DNA from: Cupriavidus respiraculi
GTDB taxonomy: Bacteria; Pseudomonadota; Gammaproteobacteria; Burkholderiales; Burkholderiaceae
NCBI RefSeq assembly: GCF_914271545.1
Contig: NZ_CAJZAH010000004.1
Span: forward strand, 124,001 to 188,000
Direction of reading: 5' to 3'
DNA: 64,000 bases
The position numbers and the translations under genes were made by a program. The notes beneath the pieces were generated by a model. It ran no database searches and was not told the DNA's origin. It saw nothing but the letters and a program-made list of their open reading frames with translations. Shown here piece after piece: positions 8,365 to 18,679 of this stretch (position 1 is the first letter of the stretch; each line of letters opens with the position of its first letter).

Positions 8365-10752
8365 GTGGTTCCCCCGCAGCACGGCTTCATCCTGACGCGC
8401 CATTGGCAGGACACGCCGTCCGGCACCGAGGTCGAGTTCTGGCTGGCCACCGACGGCGGTCCGCGCCTGCTGCGGCTGGCGCCGCAGCCATCGGTCGCCT
8501 TCCTGCCGAGCGAGGACGCGCAGCGCGCCGAACCGCTGCTGCGCGGCGAGCGCCGTATCGAAGTGAAACCGCTGGCGCTGCGCGACTTCCGCCGCCGGCC
8601 GGTGTCCGCGCTCTACACCCAGAGCTATCGGCATCTGCTCAAGCTCGAAAAGCAGCTGCGCCAGCATGGCTTCGACGTGTACGAGGCCGATATCCGTCCG
8701 CCGGAGCGCTACCTGATGGAGCGCTTCGTCACCGCGCCGGTCGCGTTCGCCGGCGAAGCGGCGCCGGACGGCACGCTGCGCAACGGGCAAATGAAGCCTG
8801 CACCGGGCTACCGGCCCCGGTTGCGCTGCGTCTCGCTCGATATCGAGACGAGCGCCGAGGGCGCGCTCTATTCCATCGCCCTCCAGGGCTGCGGCCAGCG
8901 CCAGGTCTACATGCTGGGCGCACCGACCAGCGACGACGCGGTGGACTTCGCGCTGGAATACTGCGAAACCCGCGCGCAATTGCTGCAGCGGCTCAACGCG
9001 TGGTTCGCGCGGCACGATCCCGACGCCATCATCGGCTGGAACGTGGTGCAGTTCGACCTGCGCGTGCTGCAGCAGCAGTCCGAGCAGTGGGGCGTGCCGC
9101 TGCGGCTCGGGCGCGGCGACGCGCCGCTGGAGTGGCGCGAGCACGGCGGCGGCAACGGCCACTTCTTCGCGGCGCTCCCGGGCCGGCTGATCATCGACGG
9201 CATCGAGTCGCTGCGCTCGGCGACGTGGAGCTTCCCGTCGTTCAGCCTCGAGCATGTTGCGCAGACCCTGCTCGGCGAGGGCAAGGACATCGACGACCCC
9301 TACGACCGGATGAGTGCGATCGACCGCATGTTCGCGCACGACAAGGTCGCGCTTGCACGCTACAACCTGAAGGACTGCGAGCTGGTCACGCGCATCTTCG
9401 ACAAGGCGGAGCTGCTGGACTTCCTGCTCGAGCGCGCCACGGTCACGGGCTTGCCGGCGGACCGCAGCGGCGGATCGGTGGCCGCCTTCACGCATCTGTA
9501 CCTGCCGCGCATGCACAGGCAGGGCTACGTGGCGCCGAACCTGGGCGACCAGCCCGAACACGCGAGCCCGGGCGGCTTCGTGATGGACTCGCGCCCCGGG
9601 CTCTACGACTCGGTGCTGGTGCTCGACTACAAGAGCCTGTATCCCTCGATCATCCGCACCTTCCTGATCGACCCGGTGGGGCTGGTCGAGGGCATGGCCG
9701 GCGCCGGGGACGAAGCCGGCAACGAAGCCGCCGACGCCGCCACGGTGCCCGGCTTCCGGGGCGCGCGCTTCTCGCGCGACCGGCACGCCCTGCCCGCCAT
9801 CGTCGGCGAGGTCTGGCAGCAGCGCGAGGCCGCCAAGCGCGAGCGCAACAAGCCGCTGGCGCAGGCGCTGAAGATCATCATGAACTCGTTCTACGGCGTG
9901 CTGGGCTCGACCGGCTGCCGCTTCTTCGACTCGCGGCTGGCATCGTCCATCACCATGCGCGGGCACGAGATCATGCGCAAGACGCGCGAGCTCGTCGAGG
10001 CGCAGGGTTATGCGGTGATCTACGGCGACACCGACTCGACGTTCGTCTGGCTCACGCGCCCGCATGCCGACGACGAGGCCAACCGCATCGGCCACGCGCT
10101 GGTGCGGCATGTCAACGACTGGTGGCGGCATCATCTGCGCGAGCAGTTCGGGCTGGACAGTGCCCTGGAGCTGCAGTTCGAGACGCACTACCGCCGCTTC
10201 CTGATGCCGACCATCCGCGGCGCCGAGGACGGCAGCAAGAAGCGCTACGCGGGCCTCGTTACCACCGCGGACGGTGGCGACGACATCGTGTTCAAGGGAC
10301 TGGAATCGGTGCGCACCGACTGGTCGCCGCTCGCGCAGGAATTCCAGCAGCAGCTGTACCGCCTGATCTTCCGGCGCGAGCCGCACCAGGAGTTCGTGCG
10401 CGACTACGTGCGGCGCACGCTGGCCGGCGAGCTGGACGCGCTGCTGGTCTACCGCAAGCGCCTGCGGCGGCAATTGGACGACTACGAGCGCAACGTGCCG
10501 CCGCATGTGCGCGCGGCCCGGATCGCGGACCGGTTCAATGCGGAACGCGGCCGCCCGCTGCAGTACCAGAACCGGGGCTGGATCAGCTATGTGATGACGG
10601 TGGCCGGTCCCGAGCCGCTCGAGGTACGGCGCTCGCCGATCGACTACCAGCATTACCTGACCCGGCAATTGCAGCCGGTGGCGGACGCGATTCTGCCGTT
10701 TGTCGGGGACAGCTTCGAGCAGCTGGTGACGCCGCAGATGGCGTTGTTCTGA
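8365..10752 (+). CDS. polB: DNA polymerase II (family B)
   Basis: A 795-residue family-B polymerase, close to the 783 residues of the E. coli enzyme. The 3'-5' exonuclease ExoI motif SLDIET places the metal ligands at D159 and E161. Polymerase motifs are DYKSLYPSI (motif A, D421), [13 protein letters not shown] (motif B) and YGDTDST (motif C, D555 and D557). All catalytic residues are present. The start is GTG. In E. coli the enzyme serves in replication restart and damage tolerance under SOS control; here I see no clear LexA box in the 40 bp upstream, so regulation may come through the hydrolase promoter. Confidence 0.95.
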   Translation: MVPPQHGFILTRHWQDTPSGTEVEFWLATDGGPRLLRLAPQPSVAFLPSEDAQRAEPLLRGERRIEVKPLALRDFRRRPVSALYTQSYRHLLKLEKQLRQHGFDVYEADIRPPERYLMERFVTAPVAFAGEAAPDGTLRNGQMKPAPGYRPRLRCVSLDIETSAEGALYSIALQGCGQRQVYMLGAPTSDDAVDFALEYCETRAQLLQRLNAWFARHDPDAIIGWNVVQFDLRVLQQQSEQWGVPLRLGRGDAPLEWREHGGGNGHFFAALPGRLIIDGIESLRSATWSFPSFSLEHVAQTLLGEGKDIDDPYDRMSAIDRMFAHDKVALARYNLKDCELVTRIFDKAELLDFLLERATVTGLPADRSGGSVAAFTHLYLPRMHRQGYVAPNLGDQPEHASPGGFVMDSRPGLYDSVLVLDYKSLYPSIIRTFLIDPVGLVEGMAGAGDEAGNEAADAATVPGFRGARFSRDRHALPAIVGEVWQQREAAKRERNKPLAQALKIIMNSFYGVLGSTGCRFFDSRLASSITMRGHEIMRKTRELVEAQGYAVIYGDTDSTFVWLTRPHADDEANRIGHALVRHVNDWWRHHLREQFGLDSALELQFETHYRRFLMPTIRGAEDGSKKRYAGLVTTADGGDDIVFKGLESVRTDWSPLAQEFQQQLYRLIFRREPHQEFVRDYVRRTLAGELDALLVYRKRLRRQLDDYERNVPPHVRAARIADRFNAERGRPLQYQNRGWISYVMTVAGPEPLEVRRSPIDYQHYLTRQLQPVADAILPFVGDSFEQLVTPQMALF

Positions 10753-10821
10753 CGTTCGGGCGCACTGCCTTGATTTGAGCTGTCACCCTCACCAGCGACA
10801 AGCCCGCACGCAGGACAGCAC

Positions 10822-11604
10822 TCAGCAGCGGTAATCTCCCCCATCCCGATCCAGCAACCGCAGCAGCGCCGTCCACTCGCGATCCAGATGGACCGTGTCG
10901 AGGTACGCGTAGTCGTCATGCTGCTTCGCCGCGTGCTCGCACACCGCGGCCGACGGCAGGATCACCTTCTGGCCCATCGACAGCGTGCTGACCTGGATCT
11001 CGCAGGCGCGGTTCAGATAGAACATGCGCGTGAAGGCCTCGGCCACCGAACGCCCAGTGGTCAGCAGGCCGTGGTTGCGCAGGATCAGGTAGTGGGCATC
11101 GCCCATGGAGGCCACGATGCGCTCCCGCTCGTCCAGGTCCAGCGAAATGCCTTCGTAGTCGTGGTAGTTCACGCGGTTGTAGAACTGCATGCTGATCTGG
11201 TTCAGCGGCAGCAGTCCGCACTCCAGCGCCGCGACGGCCATGCCGGCATCGGTATGCAGGTGCACCACGCACTCCACGTCGTGGCGGCTCTGGTGCAGCG
11301 CGCTGTGGATGGTGAAGCCCGCAGCATTGACCTCGAAGCGGTCGTCGCCGATGGGGCGGCCTTCGGTGTCGATCTTGACCAGCGACGAGGCGGTGATCTC
11401 GTCGAAGAACCAGCCATGCGGGTTGATCAGGAACTGGTCGCGCGTGCCGGGCACGCGCACCGAGATATGCGTGTAGATCAGGTCCGTCAGGTTGAACTTG
11501 GCGGCGAGCCGGTAGGCGGCGGCCAACTGCACGCGCACGGCCCATTCCTCGTCGCCGATGTTGTTGGGCTTGCGATTGCGGTGCGGATCGGTGGTGGAAA
11601 TCAT
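10822..11604 (-). CDS. Class II aldolase/adducin family protein
   Basis: A 260-residue zinc-dependent aldolase-type protein. Expected metal and active-site motifs are visible: YTHISVRVPG near residue 46, VVHLHTDAGMAV (two zinc histidines) near 117 and LRNHGLLTTGRSVAEAF near 175. Family members cleave or epimerise sugar acids or act in catabolic branches. The ATG chosen begins the conserved sequence; the upstream 26 codons have no better signal. It is the distal gene of a minus-strand set with RidA and a hydroxyacid dehydrogenase, suggesting breakdown of a hydroxy- or sugar-acid. Confidence 0.85.
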   Translation of the reverse strand: MISTTDPHRNRKPNNIGDEEWAVRVQLAAAYRLAAKFNLTDLIYTHISVRVPGTRDQFLINPHGWFFDEITASSLVKIDTEGRPIGDDRFEVNAAGFTIHSALHQSRHDVECVVHLHTDAGMAVAALECGLLPLNQISMQFYNRVNYHDYEGISLDLDERERIVASMGDAHYLILRNHGLLTTGRSVAEAFTRMFYLNRACEIQVSTLSMGQKVILPSAAVCEHAAKQHDDYAYLDTVHLDREWTALLRLLDRDGGDYRC

Positions 11605-11683
11605 GGCAAGGGATTCCGGTTGAGGTTCCAGGACAAAGGGACAGCGGGACGCAGCGTCGGCGCGGCCGCCAGGGCCGTGCACT

Positions 11684-12070
11684 TCATTGCGGCAAGGCGG
11701 CGGTGATCACGATCTCCACGCGGAACGCCGGGTCGGCCAGTTCGACCTTGCCGCAGCAGCGCGTGGGCGTGCGTCCCGGTACGACCCACTCGTCCCAGAC
11801 GGCATTCAAGCCGTCGTAGTCGCTCATGCTGGCGAGCCAGATCTGGGCGGTCAGCGCGCGGCCCTTGTCGGTGCCCGCCTCGGCCAGCAACGCGTCGACC
11901 TTGGCCAGCGCCTGGCGGGCCTGGACCGTGATGTCGCCCGACTTGTCGTCGGCGACCTGGCCTGCGAGATACACCACGCCGCCGTGCACGACGGCGCGGC
12001 TGCGGCGATGGTTCTGATCGAGCCGCACGATATCGCGGGCGTTGTCGGAAGCGGATTGGCGATCGGTCAT
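11684..12070 (-). CDS. RidA/YjgF-family protein
   Basis: A 128-residue member of the RidA/Rid family, which hydrolyses reactive enamines and imines or related intermediates. It has the family strands VVHGGVVYLAGQVADD, QARQALAKVDALLAEAGTD, QIWLASMSDYDGLNAVWDEWV and the C-terminal RVEIVITA. The arginine of archetypal RidA appears to be replaced: the C-terminal strand reads TRCCGKVELADPAFRVEI, so it belongs to one of the Rid sub-groups. It sits 11 bp downstream of the hydroxyacid dehydrogenase gene in the same operon. Confidence 0.85.
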   Translation of the reverse strand: MTDRQSASDNARDIVRLDQNHRRSRAVVHGGVVYLAGQVADDKSGDITVQARQALAKVDALLAEAGTDKGRALTAQIWLASMSDYDGLNAVWDEWVVPGRTPTRCCGKVELADPAFRVEIVITAALPQ

Positions 12071-12081
12071 GGCGTGTTCCT

Positions 12082-13062
12082 TCAGGCGGCGGCGATGCGG
12101 CGGCAGTGCTGCAGCGCGGCTTCGAACAGGTTGTTGTTCGCTTCCGGGGTGCGGAAGGCGGAGTGCGCGGACAGTGTGACGTTGGGCAGCGTCGTCAGCA
12201 CGTGGCCGGCCGGCAGCGGCTCGACGGTGAACACGTCCAGCCCGGCGTGCGCCAGCTTGCCGTCGCGCAGCGCCTGCACCATCGCGTCCTCGTCCACCAG
12301 CGCGCCGCGCGCGGTATTGATCAGGATGGCGCCGTCGCGCATCGAGCGGATGCGCTCGGCCGACAGGAAGTTGCGCGTTTCGTCCGTCAGCAGCAGATGC
12401 AGCGAGACCACATCGCTTTGCGCAAGCAGCGTATCGAGCTCGACGAATTCCACCCCCTCGTGCTGCTTGGGCGTGCGGTTCCACGCCAGCACGCGCATGC
12501 CCACGCCGCGGGCCAGGCGCGCCAGCTCCTGCGCGATACCGCCGAAACCCACCAGGCCGATGGTCTTGCCGGTCAGCTGCACCGCATCCGAGCGCAGCCA
12601 GTTGCCGGCGCGCATCTCGCGGTCCATCCGGGCAAAGCCCTTGGCAGCGGCCCACATCAGCGAAAACGCGCATTCGGCCACCGCGGTATCGCCATAGCCC
12701 TTGATCGTATGCACGGTGATGCCCAGCTCCGCCAGTTCCTCGGGGTTCATGTAGCTGCGCGCGCCGGTGCCGAGGAACACCACATGCTTCAGCCCTTCGC
12801 ACTGGCGCGCGATGTCGGTCGGCAGATGGGTGTGGTCGACGATCGCGATGGGCGTGCCGGCGAGCAGCGCGGGCAACTGCGCCGAGGTGATGTCGGGCTG
12901 CTGGTTGACCTTGAGCGGGATGTCGTCCGCCCGGTGCAGGCGCGATGCCACTGCCGCGAGTGTGGGATTGGCGTCCACAAACAGGGCACGCCATGCCCCA
13001 TTTGCGGGAGTGGCGGTGCCGGCGGAGACGGTGGAAGGCGCGGCGGAAGCGGTCAAGGTCAT
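12082..13062 (-). CDS. D-2-hydroxyacid dehydrogenase (NAD-binding)
   Basis: A 326-residue D-isomer-specific 2-hydroxyacid dehydrogenase. It shows the NAD-binding glycine motif GLVGFGGIAQELARLA (about residue 160), the catalytic segment INTARGALVDEDA containing the conserved Arg, the Glu-bearing HAGLDVFTVEPLP, and AHSAFRTPEA carrying the catalytic His. ACGGAG precedes the ATG. The locus composition suggests oxidation or reduction of a hydroxy acid brought in with the help of the divergent Bug receptor. Confidence 0.9.
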   Translation of the reverse strand: MTLTASAAPSTVSAGTATPANGAWRALFVDANPTLAAVASRLHRADDIPLKVNQQPDITSAQLPALLAGTPIAIVDHTHLPTDIARQCEGLKHVVFLGTGARSYMNPEELAELGITVHTIKGYGDTAVAECAFSLMWAAAKGFARMDREMRAGNWLRSDAVQLTGKTIGLVGFGGIAQELARLARGVGMRVLAWNRTPKQHEGVEFVELDTLLAQSDVVSLHLLLTDETRNFLSAERIRSMRDGAILINTARGALVDEDAMVQALRDGKLAHAGLDVFTVEPLPAGHVLTTLPNVTLSAHSAFRTPEANNNLFEAALQHCRRIAAA

Positions 13063-13187
13063 GTGAATACTCCGTTGGAGGGATTTATACAGGGTTTTCC
13101 CGGGGCAGAACCATAATGGTGCGTGGAATGCCGGCAAAGCGTGCGGCGATGATAGCGCTTTACAGAATACGGAGCAATATATAAAGT

Positions 13188-13197
13188 CTGTATACAG
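13188..13197. promoter_or_regulatory. Putative GntR operator CTGTATACAG
   Basis: A perfect 10-bp palindrome (extended GTCTGTATACAGGAC) in the 193-bp divergent promoter region between the dehydrogenase operon and the Bug receptor gene. Operators of FadR/FCD-type GntR regulators are short AT-centred dyads, and such a regulator is encoded directly after the Bug gene. Further TATACAG and TTTACAG half-site-like words occur about 100 and 30 bp to the left. The assignment to that regulator is inference. Confidence 0.5.
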
Positions 13198-13255
13198 GAC
13201 GGAGCACAGACACCTACGAGCCGCCCCCCAGGTCAACCATTCCGGAGCAACAGAC

Positions 13256-14239
13256 ATGAAGATGCGTGGATTCCTTCCCCTCCTTGCCTTGGCCGTCGCT
13301 GGCGCCGCCGTGGCGCAGGACGACAAGCCGTGGCCGAGCGCTCCGGTCGCGCTGGTCAGCGGCTTCCCCGGTGGCGCCGCCACCGACATCTACGCCCGCA
13401 AGCTGGGCGCCGAACTGAGCAAGGAGTTCGGTGTGTCGTTTATCTCGGATAATCGGCCGGGCGCGGGTGGGAATATCGCCTCGGCATTGGTGGCGCAGGC
13501 CAAGCCGGATGGTTATACGTTCTTGATCGGCACGGCCGGCACCCATGCCATCAGCCCGGCGCTATATTCCAAACTGTCGTTCAACGTAGTAAATGACTTT
13601 TCCCGCATTGCGCTGCTGGGCACGCTGCCGAATATCCTGCTGGTTAATCCGACCAAGCATCCGGAAATCAAGACCTGCGAGGATCTGCTGGCGGCCGCGA
13701 AAAAGGAACCCGGCAAGCTGAATTACGCCTCCACCGGCAATGGCGCCTCCGGCCATCTGGCGGCGACGCAGTTCGCCACCGCTTCGCAGACCAGTTACCA
13801 GCATATTCCGTACAAGGGCCAGGGCCCGGCGATGACGGCACTGCTGTCCGGCGAAGTGGATTTCTTCTTCAACCAGACCTCGCCCAGCCTTGGCGCGATC
13901 GAGTCGGGCAAGGTGCGCGCGCTGGCGGTCACCTCGTCGCAGCGCGTCAGCGCCCTGCCGGATGTGCCCACGGTGGCCGAGGCTTGCAAGCTGCCGGGCT
14001 TCGAAAGCACCACGTGGTACGGCCTGTTCGGCCCCGCGGGCCTGCCGCCCGCGATTCAGGACAAGATGTCCAAGGCCGTGCTCAAGACCATCAACACCGA
14101 CAGCTTCCGCCAGTGGCTGGTCAGCCAGGCGATCCTGCCGATCAAGGACGGCAGCCCGGCGGCGTTCAAGCGCACCCAGGAAGCCGACATCCGCATGTGG
14201 GCCAAGATCGTCAAGGACTCGGGAGCGAAGATCGACTGA
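13256..14239 (+). CDS. Bug-family periplasmic solute receptor
   Basis: A 327-residue periplasmic binding protein of the Bug (TctC-like) family. It has a signal peptide of about 20 residues ending AAVAQ, then the diagnostic pattern WPSAPVALVSGFPGGAATDIYAR, DNRPGAGGNIAS, PDGYTFLIGTAGTHA, PGKLNYASTGNG, and PYKGQGPAMTALLSGEVD. Known members bind carboxylates or other small organic acids for tripartite tricarboxylate transporters. No TctA/TctB membrane genes are adjacent, as is usual for the many orphan Bug genes of Burkholderiales. It is divergent from the aldolase/RidA/dehydrogenase operon and followed by its likely regulator. Confidence 0.9.
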   Translation: MKMRGFLPLLALAVAGAAVAQDDKPWPSAPVALVSGFPGGAATDIYARKLGAELSKEFGVSFISDNRPGAGGNIASALVAQAKPDGYTFLIGTAGTHAISPALYSKLSFNVVNDFSRIALLGTLPNILLVNPTKHPEIKTCEDLLAAAKKEPGKLNYASTGNGASGHLAATQFATASQTSYQHIPYKGQGPAMTALLSGEVDFFFNQTSPSLGAIESGKVRALAVTSSQRVSALPDVPTVAEACKLPGFESTTWYGLFGPAGLPPAIQDKMSKAVLKTINTDSFRQWLVSQAILPIKDGSPAAFKRTQEADIRMWAKIVKDSGAKID

Positions 14240-14245
14240 TGCCAC

Positions 14246-14288
14246 GCATACCGGCCCGCATACAGCGCCATCATGCGGGCCGGTATGC
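14246..14288. terminator. Perfect 16-bp stem-loop after Bug gene
   Basis: Left arm GCATACCGGCCCGCAT and right arm ATGCGGGCCGGTATGC are perfectly complementary with an 11-base loop, starting 6 bp after the Bug stop codon. There is no U-tract afterwards, so it may be a weak terminator, an mRNA 3' stabiliser that sets differential expression of the Bug and GntR genes, or a palindromic repeat unit. Its first ten bases match the palindrome at 2334-2351. Confidence 0.6.
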
Positions 14289-14401
14289 AAGCATCGTCAG
14301 GCGGCTGTCTTCAGGTATATTCCTACCGTTTTGAAAATCGGCCGTTATCGCACGCGCTCAACCGCGGGATAACGGCCTCGGCAATAAGGAATTCCGTAAC
14401 C

Positions 14402-15079
14402 GTGGCATCCGTCAACGTGGCGTCCGACAGCATCGTCGAACAGGTCTACGACAAGATCAAACTGATGAGCGTCGGCTATGCCTTCAAGCCCGGCGAGCGC
14501 CTGAACGAAGGCGCGCTCGCCAGCGCGCTGGGTGTCAGCCGCACCCCGCTGCGCGAGGCACTCACCCGTCTTACCACCGAAGGTCTGCTGCGCTTTTCCC
14601 CGGGCAAGGGCTTTTTCTGCCGCGATCTCGACGTGCAGGAAGTCTTCTCGCTGTACGAGATGCGCAAGATCGTCGAGATCGAGGCGCTGCGCCTGTCGCT
14701 GGAGCGGGCCAAGGACGCCGACATCGACGCGCTGCTGGCCTTCCTGGACAGCACCGGCCCGGAGCCGGGCGACCGCAGCGTCGAGGAACTGGTCCGGCTC
14801 GACGAGACCTTCCACGAGCGGCTGATGGCGATGTCCGGCAATACCGAGATGCTGCGCGTGCTCAAGAACATCAACGCCCGCATCCGCTTCGTGCGCTGGA
14901 TCGACATGGAGCGCTGCGACCGCAGCCGCAGCCAGATGGAGCACCGGAATATCCTGCTGGGGCTGAAGGCGCGCGATGCCGAGCAGTGCATCCCCATTCT
15001 GAGCCGGCATATCAACCGGCGTTATGACGAGATTTCGTCGGCGCTCAAGGAAGGGCTGGCGCAGATTTATATGAACTAG
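14402..15079 (+). CDS. GntR-family regulator (FCD domain)
   Basis: A 225-residue regulator of the FadR subfamily. The winged helix occupies residues 8-70 (YAFKPGERLNEGALASALGVSRTPLREAL, a near-consensus GntR recognition helix). The all-helical FCD ligand domain follows, with its metal-ligand type residues in LDETFHERLMAMSGN and the terminal SRHINRRYDE helix. GTG is taken as start because AAGGAA precedes it at good spacing; the open frame reaches further upstream into the stem-loop region. It probably responds to the compound metabolised by the flanking catabolic genes. Confidence 0.85.
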   Translation: MASVNVASDSIVEQVYDKIKLMSVGYAFKPGERLNEGALASALGVSRTPLREALTRLTTEGLLRFSPGKGFFCRDLDVQEVFSLYEMRKIVEIEALRLSLERAKDADIDALLAFLDSTGPEPGDRSVEELVRLDETFHERLMAMSGNTEMLRVLKNINARIRFVRWIDMERCDRSRSQMEHRNILLGLKARDAEQCIPILSRHINRRYDEISSALKEGLAQIYMN

Positions 15080-15121
15080 CGCACGCCGGGGTGCTGCAAG
15101 CGGGTGACGGCCCGCCAAGCG

Positions 15122-17242
15122 CTAATACGCATAGGACAACACGATGCCCGCGCTGCCATTCCGCCCCGCCGCCGGCTCGAAATACCGGCCGTTCGCTTCG
15201 TTGACGATCACCGAGCCCGCATAGCGGCGATCGAACAGATTGTCGATGCGGGCGAAGGCGGTCAGGTTCCAGCGGCCCAGCGGCAGCACGTAGCCGGCGC
15301 TGATGGCGGTCACCAGATAACCTGCCGCCTTGTCGCTGTTGGCGTCATCCACATACATCGCGCTCAGGTAGCGGGCTTCCACCATGGCGCGGAAGCCGCG
15401 CGGCGGCACCCATCCGGCCGAGCCGTAGAAGGCATGGCGCGCCGTGCCGGGAATGCGGTTGCCGGCCGGCACTGCGGGACCGAGGCTGTCGCGATAGGTG
15501 GCATCCAGGTAGCTGTAGGCCAGCTGGCCCTGCCAGTGATCGCGCACGGTGCCCGTCCAGCCCAGTTCCACCCCGCGCCGCTGCGTCCGCCCCGCATTGC
15601 GATAGGTCGCGCGGCCGCCGCTGCTGGTGGCCGTCACGATCTCGTCGTCGGTCCGGGTCTGGAACACCGCGGCCGTCAGCAGGCCGCCGGCCAGCTTCTG
15701 CTTGGCCCCGACCTCGACGCTGACATTGGTCGACGGCTGCAAACCGAAGTTCAGGCCGGGCGCGCCGCCGGGCCGATACGAGATCTCGTTCAGCGTGGGC
15801 GTCTCGAAACCGCGCCCCGCGGAGGCGTACAGGCTCAGCGAAGGCGTGGCGAGAAAGCGCAGCGCGCCCACCGGCAGGAACCTGGCGTAGTCCGCCGAGC
15901 CGCTGTCGTCGCCATTGGGCGCGGCGATATAGCGGTCGTCCGAGGAAAAGCGCACCGTGCTGTGGCGCACGCCGGCATCGAGCGTCCAGCGCGGCGCCGG
16001 CGTCCATGACGCCTGCAGATACTGGTCGAAGTTCCACACGGTGTTGCGCTCGTCGCGACGCAGCCGGCCCTGCTCGCCCAGCTGCAGACCGCCAGGCCCG
16101 GCGATGAAGTTCTCGTAGCCGCGGCGCGTCTCGTAGAGGGAGTCGTACGCCAGCCCCGCGATCAGCGTCAGCGGCGCGCCCGCCAGCGTGGCGCGATGCG
16201 TCCAGCGCAGGTCCGCGCCGCCATAGTCCCGGTCCAGATCGATCACGCCGCCCGCGCTCAGCGGATTGGCCTGGGCGGCGGGCGGAATGGCAAGGAACTG
16301 CGTGGTCTTGCGCTGGCCGTAGTACAGCATGGCGCGCAGCTCGTCGTCGGGGCCGATGCGCCGTTCGTAGAGCAGCCCGCCCTGCGCCTGCGTCACGGTC
16401 TTGCGCGTGTCGTACTGCTCGGCGAGCGCGGCGCTGCGGGGCGCCGTCTCGTACTGCGCGCGGGTCAGGCCTAGCGGGTCCTGCGCGGTCAGGTCCACCG
16501 CATTGAACACGGCGGTCAGCGTGCTGTCGTCGTCGGGCCGCCAGTTGAGCTTGGCGTTGCCCAGGTTCTTGCGTGCGCTGCTGTGGTCGCGATAGCCGTC
16601 GGTGGTAAAACGCGTGGCGCTCACCACGTAGTCCAACCCCGGAGCGCCGGCTGGCGCGGCGCCGCTCGCCTTCAGCCCGTAACGGAAGGTGCCGAAGCTG
16701 CCCGCCGCGAAACTGGCCTCCACCGCGGGCGGCCTCGCCCCATCCTCGGTGAACACCTGCATCACGCCACCCGAGGAATTGCCATACAGGGCGGAGAACG
16801 GACCGCGCAGGACTTCGACGCGATCGATCGAGGCGATGTCGATGTTGGAGGTCTGCCCCTGCCCGTCCGGCATGGTCGCGGGAATGCCGTCGACATACAG
16901 CCGCAGGCCGCGCACGCCGAAGCTGGAGCGCGCCCCGAAGCCGCGGATCGACAGCTGCAGGTCCTGCGCGTAGTTCTGCCGGTCCTTGACCAGCAGCCCT
17001 GGCACGCCGCCCAGGCCCTCCGACAGGTTGATCTGCAGCCGGCTGTCCCGCAGGGCGATGCCGCTCACCACATCGACCGAGGCCGGCGTATCGAACACCG
17101 CGGTGTCGACCCGCGTGGCGGTGACGACCACCGGCTTGAGTTCGTCGCCCTGCACCGCCTGCGCCAGGACGGGCGGGGCGGGCGCGCCACCGAGCAGCAC
17201 CGCTGCCATCAGCGGCCATCGCCTGCCCGCATCAGCGCTCAT
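15122..17242 (-). CDS. pqqU: TonB-dependent receptor, YncD/PqqU-like
   Basis: A 706-residue outer-membrane receptor with a signal peptide ending VLAQA, a TonB-box-like PVVVTATR, plug domain ([58 protein letters not shown]) and a 22-strand barrel ending in an aromatic residue (LSYAY). By my recollection of the family, plug and barrel phrases match E. coli YncD, now called PqqU, the importer of the cofactor pyrroloquinoline quinone, over nearly the full length (about 700 residues). Its ATG overlaps the stop of the upstream PQQ-type dehydrogenase gene (ATGA), so the two are translationally coupled. That context independently supports PQQ uptake. Confidence 0.85.
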   Translation of the reverse strand: MSADAGRRWPLMAAVLLGGAPAPPVLAQAVQGDELKPVVVTATRVDTAVFDTPASVDVVSGIALRDSRLQINLSEGLGGVPGLLVKDRQNYAQDLQLSIRGFGARSSFGVRGLRLYVDGIPATMPDGQGQTSNIDIASIDRVEVLRGPFSALYGNSSGGVMQVFTEDGARPPAVEASFAAGSFGTFRYGLKASGAAPAGAPGLDYVVSATRFTTDGYRDHSSARKNLGNAKLNWRPDDDSTLTAVFNAVDLTAQDPLGLTRAQYETAPRSAALAEQYDTRKTVTQAQGGLLYERRIGPDDELRAMLYYGQRKTTQFLAIPPAAQANPLSAGGVIDLDRDYGGADLRWTHRATLAGAPLTLIAGLAYDSLYETRRGYENFIAGPGGLQLGEQGRLRRDERNTVWNFDQYLQASWTPAPRWTLDAGVRHSTVRFSSDDRYIAAPNGDDSGSADYARFLPVGALRFLATPSLSLYASAGRGFETPTLNEISYRPGGAPGLNFGLQPSTNVSVEVGAKQKLAGGLLTAAVFQTRTDDEIVTATSSGGRATYRNAGRTQRRGVELGWTGTVRDHWQGQLAYSYLDATYRDSLGPAVPAGNRIPGTARHAFYGSAGWVPPRGFRAMVEARYLSAMYVDDANSDKAAGYLVTAISAGYVLPLGRWNLTAFARIDNLFDRRYAGSVIVNEANGRYFEPAAGRNGSAGIVLSYAY

Positions 17243-18582
17243 TTGCCCCCCGCCGGCGCGGCGGCGGACACCCGCCAGACCACGTTGCCCACGTCGTCCG
17301 ACACCAGCAGCGCGCCGCGGCCGTCGCCGGTCACCGCCACCGGCCGGCCCAGCGCCTGTTCCTTGGCGTCGAGGAAGCCGGTCAGCACGTCCACCGGCTG
17401 CCCGCTCGGCCGTCCCTCCCGGAACGGCACGAACACGACCTTGTAGCCGCTCTTGGGCTCGCGGTTCCACGAGCCATGCTGGCCGACGAAGGCGCCCTCG
17501 CGGAACGGTTCGGGCAGGTTGATGCCTTCGGCGAACGCAATGCTCATCGACGCGGTGTGCGCGCCGAGCGCGTAGTCGGGCACCAGCGCCTTGGCCACGA
17601 GGTCGGGGCGCGGCGGCTTGACGCGGACATCCACGTGCTGGCCAAAGTAGCTGTAGGGCCAGCCGTAGAAGCCCCCGTCGCGCACCGAGGTGATGTAGTC
17701 CGGCACCAGATCGCTGCCGATCTCGTCGCGTTCGTTGACCGCGGTCCACAGCGCGCCCGTGGTCGGCTCCCAGGCCAGGCCGTTCGGATTGCGCAGGCCG
17801 GTGGCGAACAGCCGCATGTTGCCCGTGGCGCGGTCCAGTTCCCAGATGGCGGCGCGGCCCTCTTCGATCTCCATGCCCTTTTCCGCGACATTGCTGTTCG
17901 AGCCGACGGTGATATAGAGCTTGCCGCCGTCGCGGCTGGCGATCACGTTCTTGGTCCAGTGATGGTTGATGCCGGCAGGCAGGTCCGCGACCTTGACGCC
18001 CGGCTCGCTGATCGACGTGGCGCCTTCCCGATAGGGGAAGCGGACCAGCGCGTCGGCATTGGCCACGTAGAAATCGTTGCCCACCAGCACCATGCCGAAC
18101 GGCGAATGCAGGTCCTTCAGGAACACCGAGCGGGTATCGGCCACGCCGTCGCGGTCGGTATCGCGCAGCAGCGTGATGCGGTCGGCGCTGGGCACGCCGG
18201 CGCCCGCGCGCTCCATGACCTTCTTCATCACCCATGCCTTGATGCCCTTGGGCGGCTCCTTGGGCTGCGGCTTGTTCGACTCGGCCACCAGCACGTCGCC
18301 GTTGGGCAGCACGTACAGCCAGCGCGGATGATCCAGGTCGGCGGCAAAGGCGTTGACCTCGGTGCCCGGCGCCGCCACCGGCTTGCCACCCTCGCTCCAT
18401 CCCACCGCGGGCGCGATATTGACGGTGGGCACCAGCGTCTTGTTGGGCTCCGGCAGCGTCGGCGATGGGCCGTAGCCCTGCGCCACATCCAGCTTCGCGC
18501 GATCGCCGATGCCAAGGTAGATGCATCCGCCCACCGCGGTGGCGACGATCGCGAGGGCGAGCAGCAAGCCGATCTTTCTCAT
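17239..18582 (-). CDS. PQQ-dependent sugar dehydrogenase, lipoprotein
   Basis: A 447-residue secreted protein of the soluble glucose / L-sorbosone dehydrogenase type. The N-terminus [20 protein letters not shown] is a lipoprotein signal with the cysteine at position 20, so the enzyme is probably membrane-tethered in the periplasm. The six-bladed propeller shows family motifs: [69 protein letters not shown] and GQHGSWNR. These include the His-Asn-Pro-rich segments that surround PQQ in sGDH-type enzymes. The substrate cannot be read from sequence. It is transcribed first, coupled to the PqqU-like receptor. Confidence 0.85.
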   Translation of the reverse strand: MRKIGLLLALAIVATAVGGCIYLGIGDRAKLDVAQGYGPSPTLPEPNKTLVPTVNIAPAVGWSEGGKPVAAPGTEVNAFAADLDHPRWLYVLPNGDVLVAESNKPQPKEPPKGIKAWVMKKVMERAGAGVPSADRITLLRDTDRDGVADTRSVFLKDLHSPFGMVLVGNDFYVANADALVRFPYREGATSISEPGVKVADLPAGINHHWTKNVIASRDGGKLYITVGSNSNVAEKGMEIEEGRAAIWELDRATGNMRLFATGLRNPNGLAWEPTTGALWTAVNERDEIGSDLVPDYITSVRDGGFYGWPYSYFGQHVDVRVKPPRPDLVAKALVPDYALGAHTASMSIAFAEGINLPEPFREGAFVGQHGSWNREPKSGYKVVFVPFREGRPSGQPVDVLTGFLDAKEQALGRPVAVTGDGRGALLVSDDVGNVVWRVSAAAPAGGK

Positions 18583-18679
18583 GGTGAAGTTCCAGTCTGC
18601 AAGGCGTGCAAAAACGGGACGGGCGGGCGCGGGCCGTCATCCGCCGCTACCGCGCCGGCGGGCGGGGCCGCAGCAGATT

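Noticed and set aside
8251-10668. 805-codon open frame on the minus strand over polB
   Set aside because: High-GC codon bias of polB leaves the opposite frame open; composition (His/Arg/Ala/Gly-rich, no motifs) is that of a shadow.
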